NCBI GenBank assembly: GCA_020631735.1
Contig: CM036170.1
Coordinates: forward strand, 69,827,737-69,891,736
Direction of reading: 5' to 3'
Length of the DNA stretch: 64,000 nucleotides
From: Saccharum officinarum
Taxonomy: Eukaryota > Streptophyta > Magnoliopsida > Poales > Poaceae
Below are positions 23,334 through 35,579 of the stretch, piece by piece. The notes beneath the pieces were generated by a model. It made no database searches. It was given only the letters and a program-made list of their open reading frames with translations, and was not told the DNA's origin. The number at the start of each line of letters is the position of its first letter. The first letter of the stretch is position 1. The position numbers and the translations under genes are program-made.

Positions 23334-23405
23334 ACGATGAGCAGTTCTTCGGTGATCAAGAGCAGTATTTTGAAGAACCAGACCAGCAGAATTACTTTGA
23401 TCAAG
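23334..23405 (+). other. Acidic mini-exon-like segment in solo LTR
   Basis: GAGTCCAG acceptor-like site, 72 open nt encoding an Asp/Glu/Gln-rich peptide (DEQFFGDQEQYFEEPDQQ), then AAG|GCAAGT, a strong GC-type donor. Entry phase matches the other LTR mini-exons. Confidence 0.45.
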
Positions 23406-24893
23406 GCAAGTATAACATGGGATCTCCTTGTTGTCCTATTCACTTTAATCATATAAATTCATATTGCATGTGTCTCCCTTGATTGCCATTAAGGATTTCC
23501 TAGTTTTTGATCTATACCTTATCACCTACGGGGATTTACATTGGATAGCTTTGCTAGTGCTAATATAAACTATGATCTTGTAATATGATTAATGAAATAT
23601 GCAACAACACTAAAAAATATGATTTCTTTTAATTATTGCTTAAGGGAGCTAGAGCATGGGGATAATTTGTTGCTCTAAGTTTCTCTCCATAAGGACTCAT
23701 CTATGAACGAATATCCGGGACATACAGTACATCTGTGGGGGCTATATGACTCTGGCTCTAGTTGTTTGAAATAATTTTTATAGTTTGCTAGTGGTAACCT
23801 TCATTGGCGTAAGAATGACTTGACGATTCGGGTATAGGACAGCTTCTAGTCCCATGTGTATAGCCGGGAAGGAATGTGCCATGTGAAAAGGGGTTCCTAT
23901 ATCTGCTTGCCGAGTAAATCTAATGGCCCTAACTTGTTAGACGAACTTTCAAATGGCTTTATATAATTTTCGGTGTTTTGGGAGTAATTAACCCATGTAT
24001 TTGGAAACCATGACTCACAGTGAAAGTGTACACCTCTGCGTAGAGTTTGATAAACTGGTATACTAGCCGTGCTCACGGATACGAGCGGCCTTGGACCTTC
24101 ATGGAATAGATAAATATAATAATGTGTTATGTGTTTTGCTATTTATTACTCATATCTACATTGATCATATGTTTATGGTGGGTTTACTGCGAATTTGATG
24201 CTACTCATATGATACAACACTGACAAACTAAAAGCTAAACGCAGTTAAACCGTGTCATACCTATGTTGGGCCTCATATACCCATGTTATATTTGTTGAGT
24301 ATGACATGTGCTCACTCTTGCTATTTACAACACAAACCAGGTTGGGTACAAGATCAGGATTGGGATGAGGACTACCGCAACGAGTACTAGACTTGTTGTC
24401 CACCAGTTGACTATTCCTGTGATGGAGCTACCACGAGAGTTATCTTTTATTTTTCTGCTGGTTTTATGTAAAGACTTTATGATAATATTCGTGATGTAAT
24501 AAGTAATTGTGATGATACTCTCTTTTAATTGTCAGCTTATGTGTGAATTGATCTCTGGGCGGACATAAGAAACGCATTCCATTTTATCCTTAAAATGGGT
24601 GTGACATATACGCATATCTGGCTGACTGTGGGTCCTTATACGCTTTAGGCGTAGAAAATGATATGAACAAGGGAGAGATGAAATTATAATGGCAGATCTT
24701 CGAATAGAGGAATTGTAATGACATTTTTCTAAACTCGAATTGCAATGACCTCATTCCAAAAAACCCAAATAAATGCTCTCTCACGCTGACAAGTCCTCGC
24801 TAGGAACGCGCCCAAAAGCCGTCGTTTCTACCGCGCCTCTCTTTTTTGCTCCCAAAAAATTGAATGGAGTAGATACTGGCAGTCTCCTCTGTC

Positions 24894-25139
24894 TCTAAAT
24901 AAATAGATTTCTAAAGTTGTTTTAAGTCAAAATTTTTAAACTTTAACCAAATTTTATAGAAAAACATTAAGATTTATGATATTAAATTAGTATCATTAGA
25001 TTTGCCATAGAATATATTTTGGTAAGGTGCTCGTTTTATGTCGTAGATGTTGTTACTCTTTTTTATATAGTTACTCGAACTTTAAAAAGTTTGACTGGCA
25101 CGGATTTTAGAAAAATGATTTATTTAGAGACGGAAGGAG
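24894..25139. mobile_element. Stowaway-like MITE
   Basis: Termini CTCCTCTGTCTCTAAATAAAT and ATTTATTTAGAGACGGAAGGAG are inverted repeats. The right flank is TA and the left dinucleotide has changed. No coding capacity. Flanking 24607-24893 and 25140-25490 show nothing recognisable. Confidence 0.85.
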
Positions 25140-25490
25140 TAGAATCTTTATTGATTTTTGCTGTTTAGGTGTCCACAAAATTGAGATTTAAAATTATAAC
25201 CTTAATTCCTTAGTATTGACCTACAATTAGATGTAGTCTCAGTTTACGGAGGACTAAGGCAGTAAGGCTCCGTATTAGGTGAAATTATAGGTTCTCTCCT
25301 GTGCCCACCTCCCTCCCCATGCGTGCCTCCTACCTCTGGCACCTCCCTTGTCGGTCGCCACTCCCGTAGCCATCCTCGTTGGTCGCCCCAGCTGCAGATC
25401 ATCGCTCCAGCTCCTTTCTCTCTGTGCACCCCCCCCACACACACCTTCCTCATCGTGCACACGTCTCCCTTGTCGATCTTCACCCCCTAC

Positions 25491-26295
25491 CAGTGGCGGA
25501 GCTGGTGAATCTCAGCACCTAGGGCCACTACCTAAGTGACTACAAAACATAAGCGTGGCCCACATACTGATATCGCACACTACTTCTATTTCTATACTAC
25601 TTCTGATTGAACTAGAAACTTGGCTCGGTGACAAACAATCGGCAGACAAAAATAGTATCTCAATATCTTATGTCTCTTTATTGTTTACAATTTTTGGCAT
25701 AACCCAAGTAAAAACTGTGCTGGTGTAGCCACAAACTATTGCAAAATGAATAACAGGAGATTGGGAGATTCAGAATACCTCCACACGGAGAACACAGACC
25801 TATCACTACTCACTACCCAATGCGTTCCCCGATTCGCATGAGAGATCGAGAGGCCACAGGTTGATCGGGCCGGCGTACCCCTTTTGCGGTCTTGCCTCTC
25901 CTGGCTTCTGCCTGGTGTCGATTTGGCCTTGCCCGGTCTAATTCGCTGCCACCTCCGTCGAATTAGCCGCGACTGCAGTCGATTTGGCTACGCCCCCATC
26001 GATTTGTTTGCCCAGCAAGCCACCCCTACGCCCTAATCACTAGGGTTATCTCGGTGTTTCAGCAAGAGAACAAGAAAAACAGGTCCAGCCAGGAGGGCAA
26101 GAACACGCGGCACTATCACGGGATGGGAGGATCCCGTAACGGAGAGAACCAGAGAGGCCCTTGTTGGGCTGGAAAATTGAGAGGTCTTGCTGGGCCATTT
26201 AGATTTGGGCCAAAAGAATCAGTGGAGGTACTCAGGATTTTTGGGCCAGGCCTAGGGCCACGGCCCTAGTGGCCCTAGGCCCATATCCGCCCCTG
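25491..26295. mobile_element. Non-autonomous hAT-like element
   Basis: Terminal inverted repeats CAGTGGCGGA and TCCGCCCCTG. It is flanked by 8-bp target sites CCCCCTAC (25483-25490) and CCCCCTGC (26296-26303), differing at one base. The 805 bases carry no transposase domain. An 8-bp duplication is the hAT signature. The flanks show no gene. Confidence 0.75.
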
Positions 26296-26718
26296 CCCCC
26301 TGCCCTCTCCACGCATGTGCCCAACCACCTCCTCGCGTCCGACCATCTCTGTGTCAGGTCTAGTAGGCTCCTCCCCAGCTCCGGGACATGTGGTTGCTGC
26401 CGGTGACTGGAGGACTAGGTCACGGGTGTGGTGGAGACTGGAGAGGAGCAGAAGAAGATGGGTCGATTCTATGTACATTCAAACAATAGAACTGGTATTG
26501 TAAGCTATTTTCAATACAAGGTTGATTTGGTATTGATATCCAATTCAATTCTAGCGGCTTCAATATCTATATCCAAACAGAGCCATGGTAAAAAAAATCA
26601 TGAATGGATCTGTTTGGCATTGTCTGCCGGAGAAGAGACCGAAGGTGCGGCACCGCATGCCCAAAAGATGGCATGACAAACAGTTGTGGCTTTCAAAATT
26701 AAAATACTGTATAAAGGC

Positions 26719-27820
26719 CATATATATATATATATATATATAATAAAGAGGCTAAATTTTCGGCCATTTTTTCGTCCACCTCCCCTAGCTACCCGGTAGT
26801 CGAGAGTTTCTTCCGCCTATATTTATATGACCCTAGATATAGTTAGGACAAAGTATCTCGAGCTTTTAGATAACCTGTATAAGAATCCTAATCCAAATCC
26901 AAATAGATTTGATTCCTCAGATCCTATGCTAATCCAAATATAAAATCTCTATTTATACGGGTCTTTTTTTCCTTTTATGTTTTCCTATTCCTAATCCAAA
27001 TATAAAATCTCTGTCTTCCTTTTATGTTTTTCGTCGTCCGCTGTTAGGTGTCCGTTTCCGTTTTTCTCGGATGGCAGCGGCAGCTTAGCCTTTTATTATT
27101 TTTTGGTTTCCCCAGTTTTAATCCTTGTTTCTTATTTTTTTTATTTCTTTTCTGGTATTTTATGATTTTTTCTTATAAAAGCTAAGAAATATCTAATCTA
27201 TCTATATCTACTTCTGAAAGTTCATTTAGGTTGATTCTGATATGTTAATAGATTGAATAGATTTCTAACTCAATTCAGTTACGTTAGTTAATACAATGGA
27301 CTATAGAAATTGACATGTATCCTATTTTCTTCTTAGTGTCCCTATCTCAGATTTCTCCTAAAAATGCGTGCATTAAAGTGTCCATATCTCATACGCTAGC
27401 AGGTATTTCCATTAAAAATGTGTGCATTAAGCGTCTACGCATAATCTATGTTTTATATCTATACATCTACACCTAATGTAACTGAAATCTCTTAAGTAGT
27501 TTGTTGCCTAATTTAGTCTAAATAAATATAACCCTATAATCCCCGACGAGGGCTGCCACGTGAAAAAAAATTGAGAGGTCTCCTATCATAAACACCAATG
27601 GATAATTCAATTGTTCACATGTCAACAACTAACTACTTGTCGACTTTAATAATTAAGTATTAGAACTATAGATTTTATGGGTCCACACGATATCAAACTA
27701 TTACAACACATGGATAGTATGAAAATTAAAGTTAATGAGTTATGATAATACATCTAGGTATAGATTTGTGCGGGAATCATACAATAGATCATGCGCCCTA
27801 CGCACGCACATATTTGCTAG
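26719..27820 (+). mobile_element. Probable non-autonomous Helitron
   Basis: The right end is CATATTTGCTAG followed by T, preceded by a small hairpin (TGCGCCCTACGCA), matching the common grass Helitron 3' end (CTAG, insertion before T). The left end is blurred by a TA run (26719-26742) followed by AATAAAGAGGCTAAATTTTCG, typical of the 5' side. The body is AT-rich and non-coding. The left boundary is approximate. Confidence 0.5.
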
Positions 27821-28773
27821 TTATTTCAAAAAAACGGAATCTGGATATAACACACTAGATCGGATTTGAACCGAGAGAATACAATCCCAGGACATAATTT
27901 TTACATGATTGATCGGTAGAGGAGTGAATTGAGCTTTGTGAAGAACTGCATATACAACTGCTACCTGCTATTAAGCTGAGCATAAAGCAATTAGATCACT
28001 TACCAGATGGCGTACTAGCTTTTGAAATCTCGACCATAAAATAGGATGAAAATGCAGCGCAACTAGCTGAATCACAAACATAAGGCAACACTTGCAGCGA
28101 ATTGGTTATGCAGTGAACAAGCAAACATGGTCCTTTAAAAGGGAAAAAAAAAGAGCATTTTTATGAAAGAAAAAAACATTGGTAAAGATATCATCATGAT
28201 CCTTTACTATGATGAGCATTAATATTGCTGGGGAGAGTCGACAGGCCCCTTTAACATACAAAGGTAACACCCATTGCTGAACAACACAACATCTGACACC
28301 AATACGATCTTTTGATAAACATCTTTTTACTATATTTTTAAGGAATAAAAAAGGGTAATGAACCAGTCATTTGATGTAAAAATGCCACCCCTCTCATTCA
28401 CAACAGGGTTTAACAAGAACATGAACACAACCCACGGGCAAATGTCGAAATGGTGAAATAAAATTTTTGATGCTTGACCCGCACTGCCTGCCAGAGATAC
28501 ATCAGTCCATGGGAGTATAGGACACAGCTTTTCCTTCGGGCAAAAATTCCAGCACTCCTGCCATGTAGACTTCTATGCAGTCCTTTCTGATATACAAGAG
28601 AGCGCGGGCAATGAAATCCAAGACACATATTTACCTCAGGGTTTCAGATTCGATGCACATTTGTTTTCAATGCATCTAGTATAGTACACCTGAATATCCA
28701 TTTGAGTTTCGACCAGTGCGGATTGCCTTCCTCTTCTGTCACCACTATCCAACAAAACACTCTTTACTAGTGC

Positions 28774-29937
28774 TCACTCAAATGGATTCCTAGGTGGAAA
28801 AGCTCCTTGATGTGTTGGACTCCTGTAACAAAGTGATGATTTAGAAAGTAATGTGCATTACCAACTATATGTGCCGGTATCAAGGAGCTAACTATATGTG
28901 CAGGTATCAAGGAGCTTACAACATGTGAGAGTCTTGTCCTGCCACATAGGCTAACCCTCCTGGACCAAAAATCAGATATGGTATTAACAGCGAGAATTTT
29001 CAGTCTTTCTGAGACTGTATATTTGTGCATCAGTGCATATGAGTTATATGAGCAAAGATTAAGTACCTTGAGGCCCAGAAGGAATATATGACATAGTGGA
29101 ATTTTGAGAAATCCATGGCTCTGTTAAGCTTCCAGAATAATCTGTGGGAGTGTGAGGATCTGGTAATGTTTCTTGCAGTGAGGTCAAATCCATGAACTGA
29201 AAAAGGGAACCAAAAGGTGTCAGTGAATAACGAGAACAAAAAAGAGTATTAGGCAACATGGGAACAACTCTCATTCAGGTTAGCATGTCAAGAACCAAAG
29301 AATAATGTACACAGACTCTATTCCTGGGTTTGTATTCACATAATAAACGAAAAAAAAAAATCCAATGAATTGGTTTCCTTTTAGTCTGAATTTGTGTGTT
29401 ATGAAGTCACAAAGATTTTAGTCTGAACACATTTCTTCCCATGGGAGCCGAAGTTGCTAAAGGGATACATCTTAGGAGATTTTGGAGACTGAAAGTTCAC
29501 GGTAAGTCTTGCTTTAGGAGGGAGCCTATGGTCAAGGCCATCAAGAACTCAGATTTGAATTCCTTGTACTATAGCTCTATTTGAAGAATTGTAGGCTGAC
29601 TTAGGTTAGTTGGCTCTTTCGCTTAATTTCTTTTGTATGTTCATATTCCAGCCATGAATACTGTTGTTTCAAATAAGAAGCTTATAAATAGAAGGAACAA
29701 AATTACTAGCCCGCATTATTCTTAATACTATTGTAAGTCAGAAAGAAAAATAATAATACCATGTCATTGGCGTCAACATCAGATTCAAATGCCATGTCAA
29801 ATGGGTTTGTTGATTTTCCAGGATGAGAGACCATGCCACCCTGAAATAAAATTCATGAAATTGTTACCGCGGTAAAATAATCCTGTTTTGACACTTGGGT
29901 AAACTGGTTCCAGTTATGCACCAGCACTATGGCAGGC

Positions 29938-29971
<34 letters not shown>

Positions 29972-32885
29972 TAGCCTTTTGTCCCAAGCAAGTTGGGTAG
30001 GCTAGAGATGAAACCCAAAAGAGACGAGAAATAGGGAGACACAGCACTATGGCACTATGGCAGGCAGATTACAAGAAATAAAGGGCATGCAAAGAAGCTA
30101 AATGACATTCGCAGGTGCCCACTAGGGTGATGTATGCATTGTGGGAGCCTCAGAATTCATAGTCCAAATTGTCTTGGTAAAGTGTTCCCTCAATGTTTAT
30201 CGTAAGCTAGATAATGCCATGTCAAGTAGACCCCACAAACAAATATACATTATATGTCAAAGGCACAATTTTAATATCATGTTTGCTCTTAGTAAAAATG
30301 GAACTGTTGCCAAACAAGAAAGCTAACTGGCTATCATAGGAAAGAACCTTAAATCATGGATAAAACATACCAGATGGGGCTGGAGCGATGAAGGAAACGA
30401 TGGTCCAACCACCTCAACATGTGAAGCATTGAAGCCAGAAAACATATCCCCAGGAGTTGGCCTTTCAGGCTCACCCCTAACTAAATCCTAAAGAATGATT
30501 CAGAATATTGAGTCCAGTCTTCATTGAGAAGTATACTTTTTGAGTCGTTAACTGAAACTTATGTACCTGTGGAGTTCTGGCTTCAACATATGGACCACTT
30601 GGCATAGAGAATTGATGAGCTTCTACTTGAGGCATAGTATTAAATGTGAACAGATTATTTGATGTGCTCTGAGTAGATTCACCAAAGGCATTCCAAGACT
30701 ATAAACAAGCAGGAGAAAGTTACTAAACATGTGAAGCTATAATAATCCATTAACAGCCTCATATGTCAAATGACAAAATTACCTGAGAACTTTCTTTGGG
30801 GACAGGGATCTTGACTTCCTCAGCATTTAAACTCCAGTTATCCATCATAGCCAGAGAACTTTGTGACCCAATCGCATTTGGTGGCGAAGTTGGTAATGCT
30901 GATTGATCAAGTCCTTTAGCAATACCATCAGATGGAGGGAATGCAGCAGGCACCTGACCTTGCACATTTGAAACAGATGTCAACGATCCATGTTGCATGT
31001 CAAAGAAAGCCCATCCATCATTAGCAGGCAATGGAGCTGCTGATGGAATTTTCTGAACAGTAGACAAATGTGGCAAATGTTGGTCAAAGCCAGCAAATAG
31101 ATCTATTGGCTGAGAGGGTGAGGATGTTGCTGGTTCCTGCAAAATTGACAGACTGAATAAATCTTGGTGCACAGCATGAGATGTGGCAAGTGCTTCAGCT
31201 GATGGTACTATGCCCTTCTGAACAACACTATGGGCAGGTTCTTTAGCAACATCAGAATGACTGGATACATTATTCGTATTATGAGAAGCTGGTAACTGTT
31301 CATTAAAGCCAGCAAACAGATCTATCAGCGCAGCAGATGTGACAGGTTGTTGCACAGTTGATTGATCAAAGAGGTCAAGAGGTGTGGAAGTCATTGGTTG
31401 TACTGGAGCACGTGTCGACACCACAGCTTCAATCTGAGCGCCACTATGTTGCACTGGTTTCCTGGTGGCAGCAGTTTGGCTACCTAAATCAGCAGGTTTC
31501 TGAGGTACCAAATTGTGGTTGTTGGGTGGCGAGGCATACTGTTGTGTCGAACAAGCCTCGGGAGAAGCCACAGTCTGATGGTTTACAGCACAATGGGCTG
31601 ACTTTTCTGTTGGTGCATCAGGCAGGTTACCTGATTCAAATGATTTGTTGGAAACTGAGCTACCATCAAATGATCCAAAACTTCCAGAAGAAGCTGTTCG
31701 CTGCACATGGAAAGAAGGAATGATTTATATAATCTCCACTATACTTGGAATAGTTTTCTAAGCCCAAGAGGCATTCACTGGAAAGGGAGAACAGAAGAAT
31801 CAAAAACCTGTGAACGTCGAACTCCATTGAAATCTATTTGCGAAGCTGCATTAGGGTATTTCTGGGATTGAGGATTGTCAGCAGAGACATTTCTTGAATG
31901 GTGGACTGAGGGACTGCTGTAGCCTGTCTCCTGAGAGCTAGGAGAAAGCACATCATTTCTAAAGTCACCAGTGCTTGAGGCTGAGAAGTCGGAAAACCTT
32001 GATCCTGAACTTTCATTAGCAAAACGGTCTTCATTCATCTGCTCTCGCAAACGACCCGGACTGAATAGTAAGTTGCCAAGTTTCCCATCGAAGAGCGCCC
32101 TATCTGAAGGCCTTCTAGCAAGTGTGTCGACTTGCTTACCATATCGTCTATCTTCATACTGAAAATCATAGGGCGGGCTCTGGGAATACGAATGATAAGA
32201 GCTAGGTCTTCTCATGTCATTGTTGTTGCCCTTCATACTCTGCCAGAAAAAAATGGAAACTATAATTAAAGCATATTCGTGGACTATGGTAGTTTCAGCA
32301 GGAATATGTGGACAACTATGGGAATTAGTTGGAATAGCGATATGGGCTATGGTAGTTCAAAGGTTACATAAATACAGCGCAATTACTTATATCTCCATAT
32401 CTCTGTTCACTAGACTTATACAAAGGATAATACAATGTACTCACAAGACACGTCAGCTCATTACCTCACTATCTGTGGCTGGTTTGTTAGAGGATCCACC
32501 AGCATACTTCTTATCCACATAAACAGCCCTGATAAATTCCCTTATCCTATCTGGATTGCTGAAGCAAACATAGATGAGAAACGTAACATTCTTCAGATAG
32601 CATAAAACATAAGTACCCATAAAAACTCAAGAATGAAATGAAACTCACGTATTGACAGGCAACCTCATTCGTTGCCAATCCCAATCCTTTAGGTAGATGT
32701 CACGTGCACGCTGCAGTCATGACCTCAACTAAGTCATAAAAGATGAATAGGGGGCTCTAGAGGTACAAGATAAAAATAGCTATGGGTTTTGTTTTACCTG
32801 GTTACCTCCCTGTTCGAGGGCCTGCACTTCTTGGGTAGTAAATTTGGACATTGACACCGACTTAACACGGTGAGTGAATTCACGA
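28774..32885 (-). CDS. ArfGAP-domain protein, AGD14-like, 5' end missing
   Basis: Eleven exons by splice sites: 32885-32798, 32710-32649, 32558-32465, 32239-31808, 31700-30783, 30698-30567, 30487-30371, 29840-29760, 29196-29067, 28959-28920, 28822-28774; all phases agree over 2143 nt. The first visible exons encode the second half of an ArfGAP domain (REFTHRVKSVSMSKFT, then KDWDWQRMRLPVN and REFIRAVYVDKKY). The zinc finger and catalytic arginine exons should precede 32885 but are not found before the gap. The remainder is a long Ser/Pro/Gln-rich region with repeated DLFAGF(D/N) motifs, ending NPFE; this fits the AGD14/AGRFG-like family, which promotes GTP hydrolysis by Arf GTPases in vesicle traffic. 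No internal breaks are seen, so the loss may be from assembly or Copia insertion. Confidence 0.85.
29938..30050 (+). mobile_element. Short retroposon (SINE-like) in ArfGAP intron
   Basis: An (AAC)n run (29938-29970) is joined to ATAGCCTTTTGTCCCAAGCA and GTAGGCTAGAGATGAAACCC, text I know from dispersed Au-type SINE tails in grasses. The flanks carry the direct repeat GCACTATGGCAGGC (from ~29924 and ~30053), consistent with a target duplication of about 15 bp. Confidence 0.55.
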
Positions 32886-33149
32886 CTGTATATCACACCA
32901 CAAGACATCAAGAAGGTAACAACATCAAGAAGATACATCAGAACTAAAAGCAGACTAAACAAACAAAGGTTAACAATGTACAACAGGACTTGATTATCTG
33001 CTTCTCCAGTTGAAAACTGATTGCATGTGCAAGTAAAATGTCCAGAGACTAGAGTTGTAAAATGGCATGATGGAAATTTCCATTAGGGAACTAACCGGAA
33101 AATAATGTGATAGCCTTAAATATAGATTTTCAGCCATGTCTGGGCAGCA

Positions 33150-33249
33150 NNNNNNNNNNNNNNNNNNNNNNNNNNNNNNNNNNNNNNNNNNNNNNNNNNN
33201 NNNNNNNNNNNNNNNNNNNNNNNNNNNNNNNNNNNNNNNNNNNNNNNNN
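33150..33249. other. Assembly gap
   Basis: Exactly 100 Ns, the usual placeholder for a gap of unknown size. It separates the truncated ArfGAP gene from the truncated Copia element. Confidence 0.99.
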
Positions 33250-35526
33250 TTGGCAACCCATATTTTTTCTTAGCCCTATTCTTGTTAGGGGGCCCAAGAA
33301 CATGGCTTTCATCTTTCCACTTGAGTCCTTTCTAAGCATGTAATAAGCATTGAAGGCAAAGGGTCTAGCATGCTTGGGCAAGGGTTGTGGTGGTGGAGTT
33401 TTGCACTCATGAGCAAAATGGCCTTCTTGTCCACATTCAACACATCTCTTTGGTTTGGGCTTTGACTTGCTTTGAAGTTGTTGAGCCTTGACCTTCTTTT
33501 CTTGATTTGCCAAGTAGCCAATACCACTCCTATCCAACTTCATGACGGTGTTCATGAGTAGCTCACTTTGCAAATGTTGGCCTCTTGTGAACTTGCTTAG
33601 GCCGGTCTTGAGATGCTCTTTCTCTTGCTTTAGCTTCTTGTTTTCTTCAATAAGTGACTTATTTGAAGCTTGCTTTTCAAGAGCCAACAACTTCTTGTTC
33701 TCAACTTTAAGCATCTCATTTTCACTCTTGAGCTTGACATACTCATCATAGTCATTGGCCTCAACCACACTCTTGCCTTTGCCGCTAGAGCCTTGCTCAA
33801 AGTTCTCAACAATCAAATCATCACATGATGTAGCTATATCAATCTTAACAATTTGGTTAGTAGCATCATGTGTCTCAAGGGCAAGCTCATTAGCAACAAT
33901 AAGAGTATCATAATTGATTTTCAATGCGTGTATTCATCTTTTAGCAAGTTTAGCCTAGTGATGAGTTCACCATGCTTCTTCTCAATTTATCATGTTTATC
34001 TCTAAGCTCCTTGTTAGAAGTTTTGAGCTCCTTGAGAGAAGAAGACATAGTTTCATTTTGATCTATGAGCTCATCCCTAGTCTTATGTGCACTTTCAAGC
34101 TTAGATGAGAGTGATTTATTTTCATGTTGAAGCTCATCATTTTCATTTCTAGTTCTTCTTATGATTTTAGAGTATTTATTCAATAATTTTACAAGTTCAT
34201 CATAAGAAGGTGCATCATATTCATCATCACTATCACTATCATCATCATCACTATCACTATTTTGTACCTTTCGATCACCCTTAGCCATAAGGCATAGATG
34301 AGTAGCGGAAGATGATGGTGAAGGTGGCGGTGAAGGTGGTGATGAAGATGTCGGTGAAGATGATGATGGCCCAATCACAAATGCGGCGATCTTCTCTTTT
34401 TCATTATCACTTTCATCGCCGGAGGACTCACATGATGATTCAATGTCGGTGAGCCAATCACCAACAATATAAGCCTTGCCTCCCTTCTTCTTCTTGTAGA
34501 ACTCTCTTTTCTTGCCATCTTTCTTCTTGTATGGCTTGTTCTTTCTTTTATCATCTTCTTCATCACTTGAATCATCTTTCTTGCCCTGTACTTGTTCTTG
34601 TACTTGTCTTTTGGAGGCTTTGGGCATTGATGAGCTAGATGGCCAAATTCTCCACAATTGAAGCAATCCATTTCGGAGATTGGCTTCCTTTTGCTACTTA
34701 TGAAGAATTTCTTCTTCTTGCCATCGAACTTGATGCCACTCTTGTTGAGCTTCTTTAGCATCTTGGTGGTCTTCCTCACCATGAGTGCAAGTGATTCATC
34801 ATCAATCTCACTTTCACTTGAGCTTTCTTGCACTATCATGGCTTAGCCCTTCTTCTTTTTCTTTTCATGGCTAGCTTTGAAGGCCAAGTCTTTCTTCTTG
34901 GAAGATGATGAGCCCTCTTCCGGAGTGATGTGCATGTACATCTCATGTGCGTTGATCTTTCTCAATACTTGTGTTGGTGTTGCGGTGGAGAGATCACTTT
35001 GGTGAAGTACGGTGACAATGTGTCCATACTTCTCAACGGGAAGAACACTCAAGATCCTCCTTGCAACATCCGATTGACTCATTTGAGTGAGTCCAAGAGC
35101 ATTGAGATCTTCTACAAGAACATTCAAACGAGTGTACATCTCATTAGCACTTTCTTTGGGAAGCATCTCAAAAGAATTAATTTTCTTTAAGGCAATATGA
35201 TAGTGTTCCTCACGCTCACTCTTAGTTCTCTCATGGAGAGCACAAAGATTTTCCCATAATTTATGAGCGTTTTTGGCATTGCGCACACGATTAAAGATAT
35301 CTTTGCCTAAGCCCCGGTAGAGTGCATTTTTTGCCTTTGCATTCCATCGGTCGTACTTCTCCTCGTCACCACTTGGGTTAGCGGGATCCCTTATAGGAGG
35401 AAGCCCTTCGGTTGCGGCTCTAAGACACCCAACATCTATGGCTTCGAGGTACGCCTCCATACGAATTTTCCAATATGGAAAATCGTCTTCCTCAAACGTG
35501 GGAGGTGGTCCTTCCCCATTAGACAT
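33250..35526 (-). pseudogene. gag: Broken Copia gag (SIRE type)
   Basis: It starts with ATG at 35526 (MSNGEGPPPTFEEDDFPYWK). It contains the UBN2-type gag core (YDRWNAKAKNALYRGLGKDI, residues ~50-170), a CCHC knuckle CFNCGEFGHLAHQC (~34660), acidic/Lys-rich linkers, a coiled-coil stretch, and a second knuckle CVECGQEGHFAHEC (~33430). The frame is interrupted near 34840 (stop), near 34660-34600 (shift) and near 33940 (shift), and the 3' part enters the gap. The long gag with a coiled coil and two knuckles is typical of the SIRE lineage. Confidence 0.85.
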
Positions 35527-35562
35527 CTTGCTCTAGGCGATGAAGCCTAAATTAAGAGCAAC

Positions 35563-35577
35563 ACGGTTCCGATACCA
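35563..35577 (-). other. Copia primer binding site
   Basis: On the minus strand TGGTATCGGAACCGT starts two bases after the LTR. It resembles the initiator-Met tRNA site TGGTATCAGAGC. Confidence 0.8.
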
Positions 35578-35579
35578 AT

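Larger units (their letters stand above)
21722..24606 (+). repeat. Gypsy solo LTR
   Basis: 2885 bp from TGTAACACCCTAAAATTTGG to AAATGGGTGTGACA, flanked by TGTAC (21717-21721) and TATAC (24607-24611), a 5-bp duplication with one transition. No internal domain is present. It has the same layout as the chromovirus LTRs: AT-rich start, GC-rich block, then an acidic mini-exon. Confidence 0.85.
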
